A stretch of 20,972 nt of DNA from Spirogloea muscicola (GCA_009602725.1 WELB01000091.1:226447-247418), one strand, 5' to 3'. Positions 1 to 9,925 are shown, numbered from the stretch's first letter. A program made the numbers and translations. Notes: a model not told the origin generated them from the sequence alone.

Positions 1-102
1 TCCCTCTCTCTCTCTCTCTCTCCCTCTCTTTCCCTCCCTCCAGCCCCCACCTCCCTCCCTCCAACTCTCGCTCCCCCCCCCTTCCTCCCAACATCATCTG
101 TC
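1..102. repeat. CT-rich low-complexity tract
   Basis: Nearly pure pyrimidine sequence, beginning as a CT dinucleotide repeat and grading into CCCTCC-type repeats. It lies just upstream of a splice acceptor (TGCAG at 161-165), so it is probably part of the intron before the pectate lyase exon. Confidence 0.85.
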
Positions 103-165
103 ACTTTGCATTTCTGTCACCCGCTTAGTACCCTTCTAATATGCTATTTCGCTCCTTGACTGCAG

Positions 166-766
166 AGATGGCTCACGCTATGTGGCAATCGACCACTGCC
201 ACGTCGAGAATGCATACCGCGGCCTGACAACAGTGATTCGTGGCTCGAAGGACGTCACCATCTCCAACAACTTCCTGCACAACCACGGCCTGCTCACTGC
301 CAATGGCACGACCCTCGACAAGGGCTTTGTGATGCTGCTGGGGGATGCCGACAATGACACTCTCGACAGAGACCTGCGCGTCACGGTCTACGGAAACTGG
401 TTCTCCAACTCCCACCAACGCCAACCGCACTGTCGCTTCGGCCAGTGCCACGTTGTGAACAACTTCTACAGCGATTGGACGTATTACTGCCTCGGCGGGC
501 GCGTACAGGGCAACATTCTCTCAGAGGGCAACGCGTTTCGGCCGGGCGCAGTGACCGAGGTTACGCCCTGGTTTCAAGACGCCCTCATCACGCCGGGCTT
601 TGACAACACGGCCACCATCCAATCGCGCAGAGACCTCCTCCTTGGCGGTGCCACCTTCCACCAGTTTGGGTCGCCGGCCAACAGCTTTGCTGCACCTTAC
701 TCACTGGCCATCCGGTCTGCCGGCCTTGTAGAGGCAGCAGTGCGGACCCAGGCGGGTCCAAGGTAG
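166..766 (+). CDS. Pectate lyase (PL1 family), divergent, C-terminal exon only
   Basis: Pectate lyases cleave de-esterified pectin by beta-elimination, normally outside the cell. This is the last exon of such a gene. It follows a TGCAG acceptor and reads in frame from GAT at 167; no initiator is claimed, and the signal peptide and N-terminal half lie upstream of the window. From V at 182 as residue 1 there are: the IDHC segment (residues 3-6, family usual WVDHC), TISNN (26-30), VMLLGDAD (50-57, usual VMLLGHSD), the catalytic arginine region QRQPHCR (79-85, usual QRMPRCR), HVVNN (90-94), and a tail with RRDLLLGGATF (149-159) like land-plant enzymes. The stop is TAG at 764-766. Oddities: the usual DGLVDA calcium-site segment reads YRGLTTV here, and the tryptophan before IDH is replaced by A. 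The fold is clear, but catalysis is uncertain. Confidence 0.85.
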
Positions 767-1110
767 CTGGCACACCACAACCCAAGGCGCAATTACAGCT
801 GCCACAATTTGTTCTTAAGATAGTTGAATAATGTATTAGCCAGGTCAGTCGCAAAGGTGCGACTCGTGAGGTTTAGGGTAGAGTAGCTCGTCAGGGCCCC
901 CATGCCAGGCCCACATCAGGCAAACTCCCAGCAGATCTAGGACTCTTGGGCGAGCTTCCGCAGCTTGGCGCCGCCCGTTTACTCCAGAATCCATTCTTTT
1001 TCTCTAAACATCAAAGTCACTTGTAAAAGTGCTGCTCTGGCTTGATTTAGCCTCATCCACAGATGAGAGTGAACCTCTCATTCAATCCTTTTGTTTGCTT
1101 ACCTCCACAG
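767..1110. other. 3' flank of the pectate lyase gene, no gene seen
   Basis: No convincing coding frame. The first 100 or so bases are AT-richer and probably hold the 3' UTR. No canonical AATAAA signal was found, which is common in green algae and plants. Confidence 0.4.
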
Positions 1111-1122
1111 CTTCACTCAGTC

Positions 1123-1319
1123 TTATCCAGCTGCTAGCTGGATAATAGCTACTCCGACTTGCGGCTGTTACCTTGTCAAGCACCAACTCGTAGTAGCCAC
1201 TTGCATAGCTGCTTGCGACGCTCTCCGGGCCCTTGGGACCTTGTGCATCCCTTCCGTGCTAGCTTTGGCAAGCTCTGACGAGCTATGAAAGAGCTGATCA
1301 CCTGGAAGAGCTCTTTCAT
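1123..1319. repeat. Short hairpin pair in a foldback-like repeat
   Basis: Two perfect inverted repeats. TTATCCAGCT at 1123-1132 pairs with AGCTGGATAA at 1136-1145 over a 3-base loop. ATGAAAGAGCT at 1285-1295 pairs with 1309-1319 over a 13-base loop. The phrase between them (CTCCGACTTGC...GACCTTGT) recurs in diverged form near 16670-16770, so this is a copy of a dispersed element rather than unique DNA. Confidence 0.6.
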
Positions 1320-1514
1320 CTTATGGAAGAAAGAAGGCCATTGTGCGGATGAAATGGAATGGAAGGGAGGGAGGCCAAATCAAGCCAACAGTGGTTCAGG
1401 TAAAAGCCAGTGCAAACAGTGGGGCTACACAAAGCGAAGCCGTATGCTACCGGGTTGAGGTGACTTAGCGAGATCCTTCCGTTTCCTGAGCTGGCTAATC
1501 ACAGCCATCGCCCT

Positions 1515-1593
1515 CTACTGAAAGAGTCTGTCTTCAATTTCTTCACCTTGTTTTTAAATAGAACAGAAAAGCGAGAGAAGACTCTTCCAGTAG
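1515..1593. repeat. Imperfect inverted repeat
   Basis: CTACTGAAAGAGTC near 1515 pairs with GACTCTTCCAGTAG at 1580-1593, with a few mismatches and an AT-rich middle. It is probably the end of a degraded foldback element adjoining the repeat cluster that starts at 1651. Confidence 0.45.
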
Positions 1594-1650
1594 AAGCCGG
1601 ATGTAGAACATCTCGTCGGCCGCCTCATGGGCGCCCACAGCGGGCGTCCA

Positions 1651-2515
1651 GAAGAAAGAAAGAGCTCGCCCATTGAGGATAGGGGCTGGCACAGCCAGCC
1701 CTAAAAAGAATGGACAAAGTACGAGAAGGGAGCCAGGGGAAGAACGCTAAGAAAAACAAGCACAAGAAGAAACAAAGCAACTACGAATGACTCAGTAATT
1801 CCTGCTGAGCAGCCGCAGATCAGAGATGCTAGGGTCCTGGAAGTGGGTCCCCTGGACAGAGCCAGAGGCAGCAGCTAGGAAGAAAGGGCTCGCCCATTGA
1901 GGATAGGGGCTGGACAAGCCAGCCCAAAAGAGAGAGAAGGCGCGCGGGGCGCATGAATTGAAAGGGAGGCCAATTCAAGCCAATACATTGTTCAGGCAGA
2001 AAGAATGAACAAAGAACGAGAAGGGGGCCAGAGGAAGCCAGAAGAAGAAGAAAGTGCTCGCCCATTGAGAATAGGGGCTGGAACAACCAGCCCGAAAAAG
2101 AATGAACAGAGTACGAGAAGGGGGCCAGGGGAAGCGCTAAGAAACCAAAGCACACAAAGAAAGAAAGCAGCTACAAATTACTCAGTAACCCCTGCTAAGC
2201 AGCCGCAAATCAGAGAAGCTAGGGCTCTTCCGGCACGAAGGTGCAGCGCACGGGCCATGGACCTCTGCAGCGAGACGGCCAAGCGCATGCGATACACTTG
2301 CGCCAGCGACCCGGCTGCAGGAAAGTCTACCGGTTCACCATGGAAGCGACGGGCGATTGCGTGGCGGGCGAGCTGGTTAAGTAGCTCAAGCCACCGAGCG
2401 CCCAGTGCCCCATGGATGTCAATTGCCAACGGGAAGAAAGTGCTCGCCCATTGAGGATAGGGGCTGGAAAAAAGAATGAACGAAGTACGAGAAGGGGGCC
2501 AGGGAGAGTCCAGAA
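1651..2515. repeat. Cluster of four family A dispersed repeat units
   Basis: The core CTCGCCCATTGAGGATAGGG or a near copy occurs four times in the same orientation, near 1665, 1889, 2056 and 2445. Each copy is preceded by a purine run (GAAGAAAG) and followed by GGGGCTGG, then variable lengths of a shared body: AGTACGAGAAGGGGGCCAGG, CTCAGTAAC, AAGCAGCCGC, GGACCTCTGCAGCGAG. Other copies occur at 5995-6250, 11313-11660, 12095-12190, 17016-17105 and 19795-19912. Open frames across the cluster are short, differ between copies and show no domain. This is most likely a non-autonomous transposon (SINE- or MITE-like) that has piled up. Confidence 0.75.
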
Positions 2516-3254
2516 GGCCTGCAGTGTCGGCGCCGCCAATGGGGGCCTGAACTGCGCGCCGAGCGCGGCGGGCGGGAAGCGAGAGATAGGCTCGGCGCCG
2601 GATGATGGCAGGCGATGACGGCGGGGGGCCCCCCTCTCCTTTTGCCGACAGGTAAGTTGACGACTTGCCGACCTGCCCGCCTCTCTCTCCATCGAGGAAT
2701 TCACTGTCTCTAACGTCGCTCCGCTGCCCCGTTCGTCGTCGCTTGGTCGCTCGGTGCCTGCCTTCTTCCAAGCGGGAAGTTAGCGGGGAGCCAGGTGGTG
2801 CCCGGTAACAGGTGCCGTCAAGGCCGTCACATTGCGGCTCTGCTGCTGCCCTCCCCGTCGCCGCCGTCTCCGCCGCCGCCGCCGCCGCCTCCGCCGCCGC
2901 CGCCGTCGCCGCCGCCGCGGGAAGCCTCGCGCGTCGGCCAGGCGACACGAGGCTGCGCCTGAGCGCAGGCGGCGCCGTTGCGGCCAGGCGCCCTCCCTCT
3001 GCACGGCCATGGCCTGAGGGCCGGCAGCGAGGCGCCACCGCGGTGCTCGCCAGGCTGGCCGGGCGCCACGGCGGCGGCGGCCAGTGCGCGGCATTGTGGC
3101 GAGCGCAGCCGGAGCCGCGTGTCAGTCGTTAGCGACGAAGGCATTGGGATATCGGCGTCGTGATCTGTGACAGCTGACTGGCGGCAGCCTGGGGCATGAT
3201 GGGACGCGGCCTCTAGGCGACGGTCTTCGTTAGCCAGCAGGCGCTCCACACGGC
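2516..3254 (+). promoter_or_regulatory. CpG-rich 5' region of the DUF1640 gene
   Basis: GC content rises sharply and CpG is abundant up to the ATG at 3255. The stretch includes a CCG trinucleotide tract at about 2857-2922. Overlapping open frames on both strands here are alanine-, arginine- or glycine-rich by-products of that composition. No TATA box is obvious. The position directly before an intact gene suggests a promoter plus 5' UTR. Confidence 0.5.
2857..2922. repeat. (CCG)n trinucleotide repeat
   Basis: Imperfect CCG/CGC repeats with occasional GTC and CTC interruptions, upstream of the DUF1640 start codon. Similar GC trinucleotide tracts occur at 12428-12541 and 16337-16380. Confidence 0.85.
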
Positions 3255-5556
3255 ATGGCCTTCCGCCTGTGCGCCGGCCTGGCGGTGGCGGCGGGAGGCC
3301 GGCGGCAGCGGCCCACGCAGCGGCTGCTGCTGCGGCCGACGGCGGGGCCCTGGCCGTCGCTCCGGGAGGAGGCCTTCCACTCCAGCCCCTTGCCGACGAC
3401 CGTCCTGCCGCCGGACATGTGCCGTGATCTGCTCCTGAAGCAGGCCGCGCCAGCGGCAGTCCGGCTCCACTCGCCGCCGCCGCTGTACGGGCCCGACACG
3501 ACGCTCTGCCAGGACCGGGCGCAGGGCCAGGCCTCGCTGAGCTTCAGCCCCTCCACCGCGTGGAACCACGTCACGTACAGAGGCCTGTTCCTCCGGAACC
3601 TGTCGGGCCTGGTGCAGAGCCCCAACGGCCGGCGGGCGTTCCTGGTCGACACCCTTGCCCTGGTGCGCCGCGCGACGCACTCGCGTGATGCCCGCTCACC
3701 ACCATCTTGTGCATGCCAGCTGTATCTTGGATTTCGAAGGCTGGCTGTTCTCTGGCTCAGGACATTGACTTGCTTCTGCACTACATTCACAATGGCGATG
3801 ACAGCGGCATGCAGCAAAGGCTGCTCCATTGTCTGACTTGTCTGGGAGCCTGAGGCAATCAATCTCATAGCACGAGCGAGAAATGGCAGGTCAAGAGGCT
3901 GGAAGCACAGGGCCTGACGGCAAAACAGGCAGAAGCCATCACTGCCGTCATCACCGAGGTCCTCAACGACTCCCTGGAGAATGCGGGGCACTCCTTTTCA
4001 TCTAAGACTGACATGCAGAGGGTAAGCAGTATGTATGTGTTGACTTGTCAGAAGAGTCCAGGCTTTGAGCAGAAATCTGTCGCACATCCAGGGTCCCCAG
4101 ATCAGTCGCCACACAGAAAGGTTGAGATGGGCAGTGGCTTCTGACTCTAGTCTGAGCACAATATGGGTGTTATGTGTCGTCAGCTTTACTTCATAGGTCT
4201 TCTCTTCAAGGCTTACTGTGTGCTTGACAACTGCAAGCATGGCTGCCTGTCTTTTCCAATTACAAAGTGCTCCTCCTTCAGCTCCACTGTCTTGTCAATG
4301 TTCACGCTCTTCAGTACAGTGAGGGATAAACTAAGACACGGCTGCACCTGCCTGTCAGACACTTCATTATGCTTACAATGTATCATCAATCGTATGCTTT
4401 TTCCTTCTGAAATAGACGGAGTTGTTGCAAGAAGCTGCACTTTCCAAGTTCAAAGCCGAGATGCAAAGTACGCAGGTCAGTGCCTATTACTTCTGACCTG
4501 TTGGTGGATATGCAGGTGTCACGATACCTCCAGTTTGTTTGAGCGTCAGATTTACTGGTCCAGGGTTTGTTTACCCTTCTCCCAAGTGACTCTGTGTAGA
4601 TAGCAAGACTTGTCCAGTCAGACCTCTTTGGTAAGTTTCTGTGCACCTTCTTTGGACACTTGTACAGTGACCTGAGCCTTTTTTCCCTGATGCCGCAGGA
4701 TCATCACTTCACCACACTTCAACGTGAGACAGAGAGACTACGCACCGACATCGAGAAGATGAGGAGTGAGCTCAGGTGAGGTCATGTTCATCGGAACTCT
4801 TCTAGCCCTTCTTGATTTGGAATATTTGTCTCAGCAAGGTTGTGTGCTTACTGTGTGCTTTTCCAGGTACGAGATTGACAAGGTGACTGCTGGTCAGAGG
4901 CTCGATCTCAACCTGGAAAAGGGGTAAGTTGCTGATGACTCTAAGCTTGTGTGCTTTGTTTTCAGATCTATTTGCAGCATTGACAGTTGTCTTCAGGACC
5001 TTTGTTGCATACAGCAAGCTTACAAGAATTCACAATGTTTGATGACAGGCGCATTAGGGAGGAGCTGGCGACGCAGAGCCAAGAGACTGCCGAGCTCACC
5101 AATAAGCTTGACAGAGTATGTCCCCAGCAACTAATTTTTATCTCTGGCATTGCTACCTTTTATGTTGGACATATGCAGGTCGCTACAGTCGCCAGGTGGT
5201 TGCTCATATTGAAGATACTGACAAGCATGCTGGTGATGACCTGACATCAGGAGATTAACACATTACGCACTAGAGTTGAAGCTGCTAAGTATGAAGTCAT
5301 CCAGTACTGCATAGGTGAGCTTGACTCCTAATTGTAGCTTGACTTTGACCTTGAAGCTGCAGCGCAGTGTGCTGCTGTCCTGACCTGCAAAAGCAAGAAC
5401 AAGGTTTCGATGACCTGCATCTTTCTTGCTTGTCAGAGGCGATCTGCACACATGTCGACTTGAATGCTGTAAATCTGATGTCCACTTCTTGTGGCTGCAG
5501 GAACGATCGTTTCAGTGACAGCTGTAGGGCTGGGGCTGCTGCGTGTCCTGATGTGA
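3255..5556 (+). CDS. Mitochondrial DUF1640/CCDC90-family coiled-coil protein, 8 exons
   Basis: Exons placed by frame continuity and GT-AG sites: 3255-3662, 3890-4021, 4416-4475, 4699-4775, 4867-4923, 5049-5115, 5251-5314, 5501-5556. The spliced frame gives 306 residues with every phase matching and TGA at 5554-5556. Order: an arginine-rich, acid-poor N-terminus like a mitochondrial presequence; a poorly conserved region to about residue 130; the family core starting VDTLALVKRLEAQGL, then QAEAITAVITEVLNDSLENA; a long coiled coil (LQRETERLRTDIEKMRSELR, then YEIDKVTAGQRLDLNLEKG); and a C-terminal membrane segment (TIVSVTAVGLGLLRVLM). Known relatives are animal MCUR1/CCDC90B and yeast Fmp32, inner-membrane proteins linked to calcium uptake or respiratory-chain assembly; the plant role is little defined. 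Core residues closely resemble land-plant members. The N-terminal extension is long for the family. Nothing looks broken. Confidence 0.92.
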
Positions 5557-5994
5557 CGCTGTTGGCCACTGTGGAACTTGACTTCAGCCTTATCCTGCTC
5601 CCAGCAGCAGAGCAGGCTGCGAAAAAAATCACCCATTCTTTCGCCATCCTGTGGCTTGGCTCTTCACTTCTTATGGACCTCGGCTCGGGCAGACCCCTGT
5701 ACAGCAGCTCGACCAGATTTTTTTGGCCCCTAGATCGGCGCTCATGCATCTTGTCAATGTTGCCATGTTTTCCAACCGAAGCAGGTTCTCTGGGCATGCT
5801 GCTCCCTGGCACCTGTTGCTTTGCTGGATGGTAGACGGGAGGGGGTTCAGTGCTTTGGTTGAGGTCGTTTCAAGCTTGAGACAGTACTGCAGCTCCCCGA
5901 GCAGGTCACTGGGTCAACACTCAGGCTCAAAGAAAGACTCCTCCAGAAGAGGGCGATGGCTGGAGTGGCCAACCAACAGAGAAAAGAGTTAACA

Positions 5995-6250
5995 AAATTC
6001 GAGGGGGCCAGAGAAAGCGCCAAAGCACACAGCGACGCAAGTGGCCACTAGGCACTCAATATCCCCTGTTGAGCAGCCGCGAGTCAGAAGAACTAGTTTC
6101 TGGGTAGCAGGTTCCCTGGCTAGAGGCCGCTGGTCCCTTCAGACAGAGTGCAGTAGCGAGGCTTGCCAAAAATGCGATTGATGTGATTGGCCAGCTCGTG
6201 AGTCCTTGTAGGGCCTGAGCTGAGCTACAACGAGCACCCAAAAATTGGAG
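5995..6250. repeat. Degenerate family A copy
   Basis: Keeps the family A phrases in order: GGGGGCCAGAGAAAGCGC, CACTCAATATCCCCTG, GAGCAGCCGCGAGTCAGA, then GGTTCCCTGGCTAGAG, in the same orientation as the 1651-2515 cluster but with more substitutions. The CTCGCCCATT core is missing. Confidence 0.55.
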
Positions 6251-7261
6251 TATCATACTGCCACTGCTGCTGCAGCCCTATGTGGCTTGGCTATATCTCG
6301 CTCACACTCTCAACCATCATCATAGGTATCATCTATTGAAGCTTGCACTTGGATACGCAGCTTCCTCCTCCTTTGTATCTCAAGCAACGCCCGACTGAAG
6401 TGGGCTCTAAGCATAGTCAGTCAGCCGCACTAAACCAGCTCACAGTCAAAGGGCAGCATCAACATTGCCGCCCATCCACACTGCATCAGCCAGGGCGATA
6501 GCTTTCGTCCTACAGTTCGTTCAGTGCCCAGCTTTCATGAGGTTGACCGAGAAATGTCATTTCCAATGACCAGGTCCACCCTCTCTCCCCCTTCACAGCC
6601 CTTCATCTCCCTCCTCCACGCTCTCTCATTTCCACCCATTCTCCCTTTTGCCAGAATGTTAAGTTTCAGGAGGGGCAGGTAGACGGGGAGCGGGAATGCA
6701 AGGAGAGTGGAACCTTGAAAGCCTTGAAGATGGAGGCATTGGGAGTGAAGACGAATATAGGACGCAGCAACTGCTGGGACTGGCTAGTCGGGATATGGGG
6801 TGTTGGGGCAGACAGCGCCAGCAAGAAGGCCGCAAGCTAAGTAGAAGGTGAAGCGAGCGCAGTAGCCGCCAGGTGGCAGCCTGAAGAAGATGAGAGTGGG
6901 CCACACAACAGCAAAACCAAGGCAAGCGTACAGCAGTCTCTCCCTGCTCAGCTCGTGATAAGATGTGCAACTTTTACGGCTTGCATGGCATAGCAGGCAA
7001 GGCGACAGGCACAGAGCAGCCCAGTGTCGATCTCTCTTTTCCGTGTTCTACCTCAATTGCGTCCCCACTTTACAGCAGCCACCACGGTCATGTGATTAGC
7101 GACTGTGTCCGGACGCGATCGGGCAGCAGTTCGGGCTTTGGCAGGGCCCTCCCTTCCTTCTCTGCTTGTGTCTGACTTGCAGTTGCCCACGAGAGGCCAT
7201 CGACCTCCTGCTGAGCGACTGGGCTCCATGGAGTGGGCGTGGCAACCCTTGGCCCCCTCTT

Positions 7262-7390
7262 GTCCATCCTTTCTATGCTGAGACCTCACAGCCTCACTGA
7301 GTAGCTGATTAGTTCAGCACTTTCCGGCCCCTTCCGACTTCGTCCATTCTTCACTGGCCGTTTCACAGCCATCGCCCCCTTTTCAAGAAT
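7262..7390. repeat. Degenerate family A copy, opposite orientation
   Basis: Reads as the reverse complement of the family: CACTGAGTAGCTG, then CCTTCCGACTTCGTCCATTC and TTTCACAGCCATCGCCCC. A related phrase occurs near 1500-1514. Boundaries are approximate. Confidence 0.4.
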
Positions 7391-7815
7391 CTCTACCGAT
7401 CACAGATGTGGCCTCTAACGGGGAGCCCAGCTGATGTTTCCATTGTAAAGACGAAGCTCTTTCCGAAGGGGCGCTGTTGTGCCATGGAATGTCGAGTGCC
7501 GCATAACGTCGATAGAACAGATTAGTCCGAAGTTCAGGTGAGATTGTTGGAGTCTATGTGACAGGCAGCGCAACACATTCTGAATAAAAGTAAAACACAC
7601 GAAATTAGGTATTCCTACTTTGCAAACAAAAACATTTCTGAAAAGATAGTCTAGTTAAAGTATGGTAAGAGACTTTGAGCTTGTCATGGATGATTGCAAA
7701 TTACCCCCCCATTGTATTTTCTTCAGCTGATTAGGGTACATATGCAGGTGCTCAGTTTCAAAATCATCTTAGACAATGATAAGCTATTTTCAGGAAAAGA
7801 TATGTTTTGTCTGCA

Positions 7816-9608
7816 GTCGAAAACAAGTTCATCAATGACAAATGTCAGGAGTTCTTGGCTAATGGTTTGAAGAACCATCTCACAGCTCTTATGCAGCACC
7901 AACCGTTTGCCTGCCAAAAAGGATGACTTTGGCAACTACACCGATAGGCGAATGTGTGGTGATAACATACAACTGAATGCCGCCACGCCTTCAGACCGTT
8001 ATCCAATGCCAACGCCCGAAGAGATCTTTGTCCGTGTTGGCGCAAGTAAGATCTTTTCTGTACTTGACCTTAGGCAGGGCTAATCAAATTGATATTGAGC
8101 CTCGCGACAAACAACAAAACAGCGTCTGGGGGGTTGACCAAGGTTTTGGTGTTCTATACCAAGATCAAAATGCCCTTCGGACTTAAAAATGCTCCAATTA
8201 TGTTCCAGCGAGTCATGGATGCTGTTCTGCGGGGTATTTCCTTTGCTCGTTGTCACATCGACGATGTACTGATTTTCAGCAAGGACTTCTCGGAGTACAT
8301 GACTCATGTTACAGTGGTACTGGATACAATTCACCGCGCTGGACTTCGGTGTCACCCAGGCAAATGTCGCTTTGGACTTACAGAAGTTGTTTACTTGGGA
8401 CACCAAATCTCTGACCGCGGTCTATCACGTCACGATGCCAAGGTTCAGGCTGTCCTTGAGATTCCAGCACCTACATGTCTTAAGTCATTGCGCTCTTTCC
8501 TCGCTACGGAACGAAGTGGTCTGCCCTCCTCCATCGCCTGGCACTGCATGTAGATGCCTGCCGACGTTGTCGGGCGGGTAGCTTAGGCCATTCTAGCTTC
8601 CCGCAAGCCATAGTTGCATGCTTTAGAATGCGGTTATCGTTGAGTCTGCAGCGCTCTCAGGCACTCGCAATCCACCAGCGTGCTGGTCGTGCATTAGCCC
8701 AGGCTAATGGCTTCCGTGGGGGTGGTTTGGCTTGTCAGATATGCATGTGCTCACTCGTGGATAGTGTCCCCCTTAGCCAGCTCATTACCCAGTTAAGAAG
8801 ACATTTGTAAGGCTAGAATTGGCCTCCCTTTCAATTTCATGCGCACCGCGCGCCTTCTCTCTCTTCCTTGGCTTACTCGGTTACTATTGCCGCTCCATTC
8901 CTGACTTCAGCTCCCATGCTCGACCTCTGCATGATTTGTGGAAGAAAGATGAATCGTGGAATTGGACACCAACACGTCAACTGGCATTCCAGACGTTGAA
9001 GGTTGCTTTGACACAAGACAGTTCTGCGGCGTCCTGATTACGATAAAGACTTCTTTCTTCACACCGATTGGAGTAAAGTGGCAATGGGTGCAGATCTTAC
9101 TCAGCGAGACGAAAATCAACACCATTATGTCATTGCCTATGCTAGCCGTAGAAATACATCTGCCGAGGCTAACTATTTAGCATACGAAGGTGAATTTTCA
9201 GCTGCAGTATGGGCCGTCACCCACTTCCGTCCATATTTACATGGGAGACCTTTTCAATTGATCACAGATCATCAACCTCTACAATGGTTGTTGACCACTC
9301 AGAACCTGACAGGAAAATTGGCACGCTGGGCATTAAAGCTTCAGGACTATCAGTTCAAGATTGTTCATAGACCAGGTCTTCAGCAGATGGATGCTGATGC
9401 CCTCAGTCGTATGCCACTACCTACCACAGATTCTCATCAACTAGCTCACATGACAATACGGGCGGACGGAAATCGTGTGTTTGTCGTGCGCCATCCCGTC
9501 GGTGGTCGATTCGCGTCGGTGCTGACTCGGACGCGGAGGTGGCTGCACACGTGGAGATTCAAGACAGGTCATGCATCGACTTGGCGTGAAGAGAAGAGTA
9601 CCACTTGA
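7816..9608 (+). pseudogene. Ty3/gypsy retrotransposon pol remnant (reverse transcriptase + RNase H)
   Basis: Reverse transcriptase blocks run in order across changing frames. The start of RT lies at 7816-8080 (NAATPSDRYPMPTPEEIF, then SKIFSVLDLRQG) and ends in TAA at 8081. The next block, NQIDIEPRDKQQNSVWG, is in a second frame, and a third frame from about 8130 (after a run of six G) carries KMPFGLKNAP, FQRVMDAVLRGI and the catalytic HIDDVLIFS (usual YIDD). The block ends at LKSLRSFL near 8502, where a repeat is inserted, and resumes at about 8861 with FLGLLGYYCRSIPDF. A further frameshift near 9020-9040 precedes RNase H: HTDWSKVAMGADLTQ, EGEFSAAVWAV, LITDHQPLQWLL, DADALSRM, with the acidic residues kept. 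No protease, gag or integrase is visible. It is dead but recognisable, with at least three frame breaks plus one insertion. Confidence 0.9.
8503..8860. mobile_element. Repeat insertion splitting the gypsy RT frame
   Basis: The reverse transcriptase stops at SLRSFL (about 8502) and continues with FLGLLGYY after 8860. The roughly 358 bases between do not belong to pol. Their right end, GAATTGGCCTCCCTTTC through GCGCACCGCGCGCCTTCT, recurs at 16413-16453 and in reverse complement near 1943-1980. A CTCT(T)TCCT-like string lies at both junctions, possibly a decayed target duplication. Confidence 0.65.
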
Positions 9609-9616
9609 CGACGTTC

Positions 9617-9654
9617 GACTTCAATTGCCGCCCACTTCCGTCTTGTGCGGGAGG
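9617..9654. repeat. Left part of a short tandem array interrupted by the LTR element
   Basis: TTCAATTGCCGCCCACTTCC and the following GCGGG resemble the repeat units at 11786-11910 (AATCGCTGCNCACGTTCCG, then GACGCGGGC). The LTR element at 9655-11778 lies exactly between the two parts. Confidence 0.5.
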
Positions 9655-9786
9655 TGTAACGGTAATGGACAGTTAGCGGCAATAGTTAGCCTAACAGGCT
9701 GACAGTTATAGTAATAGTATTGACGATGCATCTAGCGTGCACGACAGTTGGATGATTTGATGAGTGCCACGTAGTTCACGCATAGG

Positions 9787-9855
9787 CGCCACGTGGAGAC
9801 ACGTCATGCTCCACGTGGCGACATGAAGCGGTCCACGGGTCCAATGTGACACGTG
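9787..9855 (+). promoter_or_regulatory. G-box cluster in the LTR
   Basis: CACGTG occurs at 9790-9795, 9812-9817 and 9850-9855, with further ACGT cores between. The first two lie in a perfect 12-base inverted repeat (9787-9798 and 9809-9820). CACGTG is the core bound by plant bZIP and bHLH factors. The 3' LTR carries four (11176, 11201, 11223, 11239), one of which is mutated to CACGGG in this LTR. Confidence 0.6.
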
Positions 9856-9925
9856 GCCTAGGCAGGTAACACTGCCGAGACCAGCTGGCTGCACAGCTGT
9901 TGGCCATCTGCCGCCTGGGGGTCTC

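Larger units (their letters stand above)
5557..7815. other. Intergenic region, no gene recognised
   Basis: The first few hundred bases are probably 3' UTR of the DUF1640 gene. Open frames in this stretch are short, overlap on both strands and show no motif. Degenerate family A matches are seen at 5995-6250 and 7262-7400. The segment 7550-7760 is clearly AT-richer than its surroundings and leads into the gypsy remnant. Confidence 0.5.

Noticed and set aside
2178-3249. Long overlapping frames on both strands (Arg-, Ala- and Gly-rich)
   Set aside because: They cover family A repeats and the CpG-rich promoter, differ between repeat copies and have low-complexity translations.
3230-3991. 253-codon minus-strand frame across the DUF1640 first exon
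   Set aside because: It is antisense to a well-supported exon and intron, has no recognisable domain, and is explained by GC-rich codon bias.
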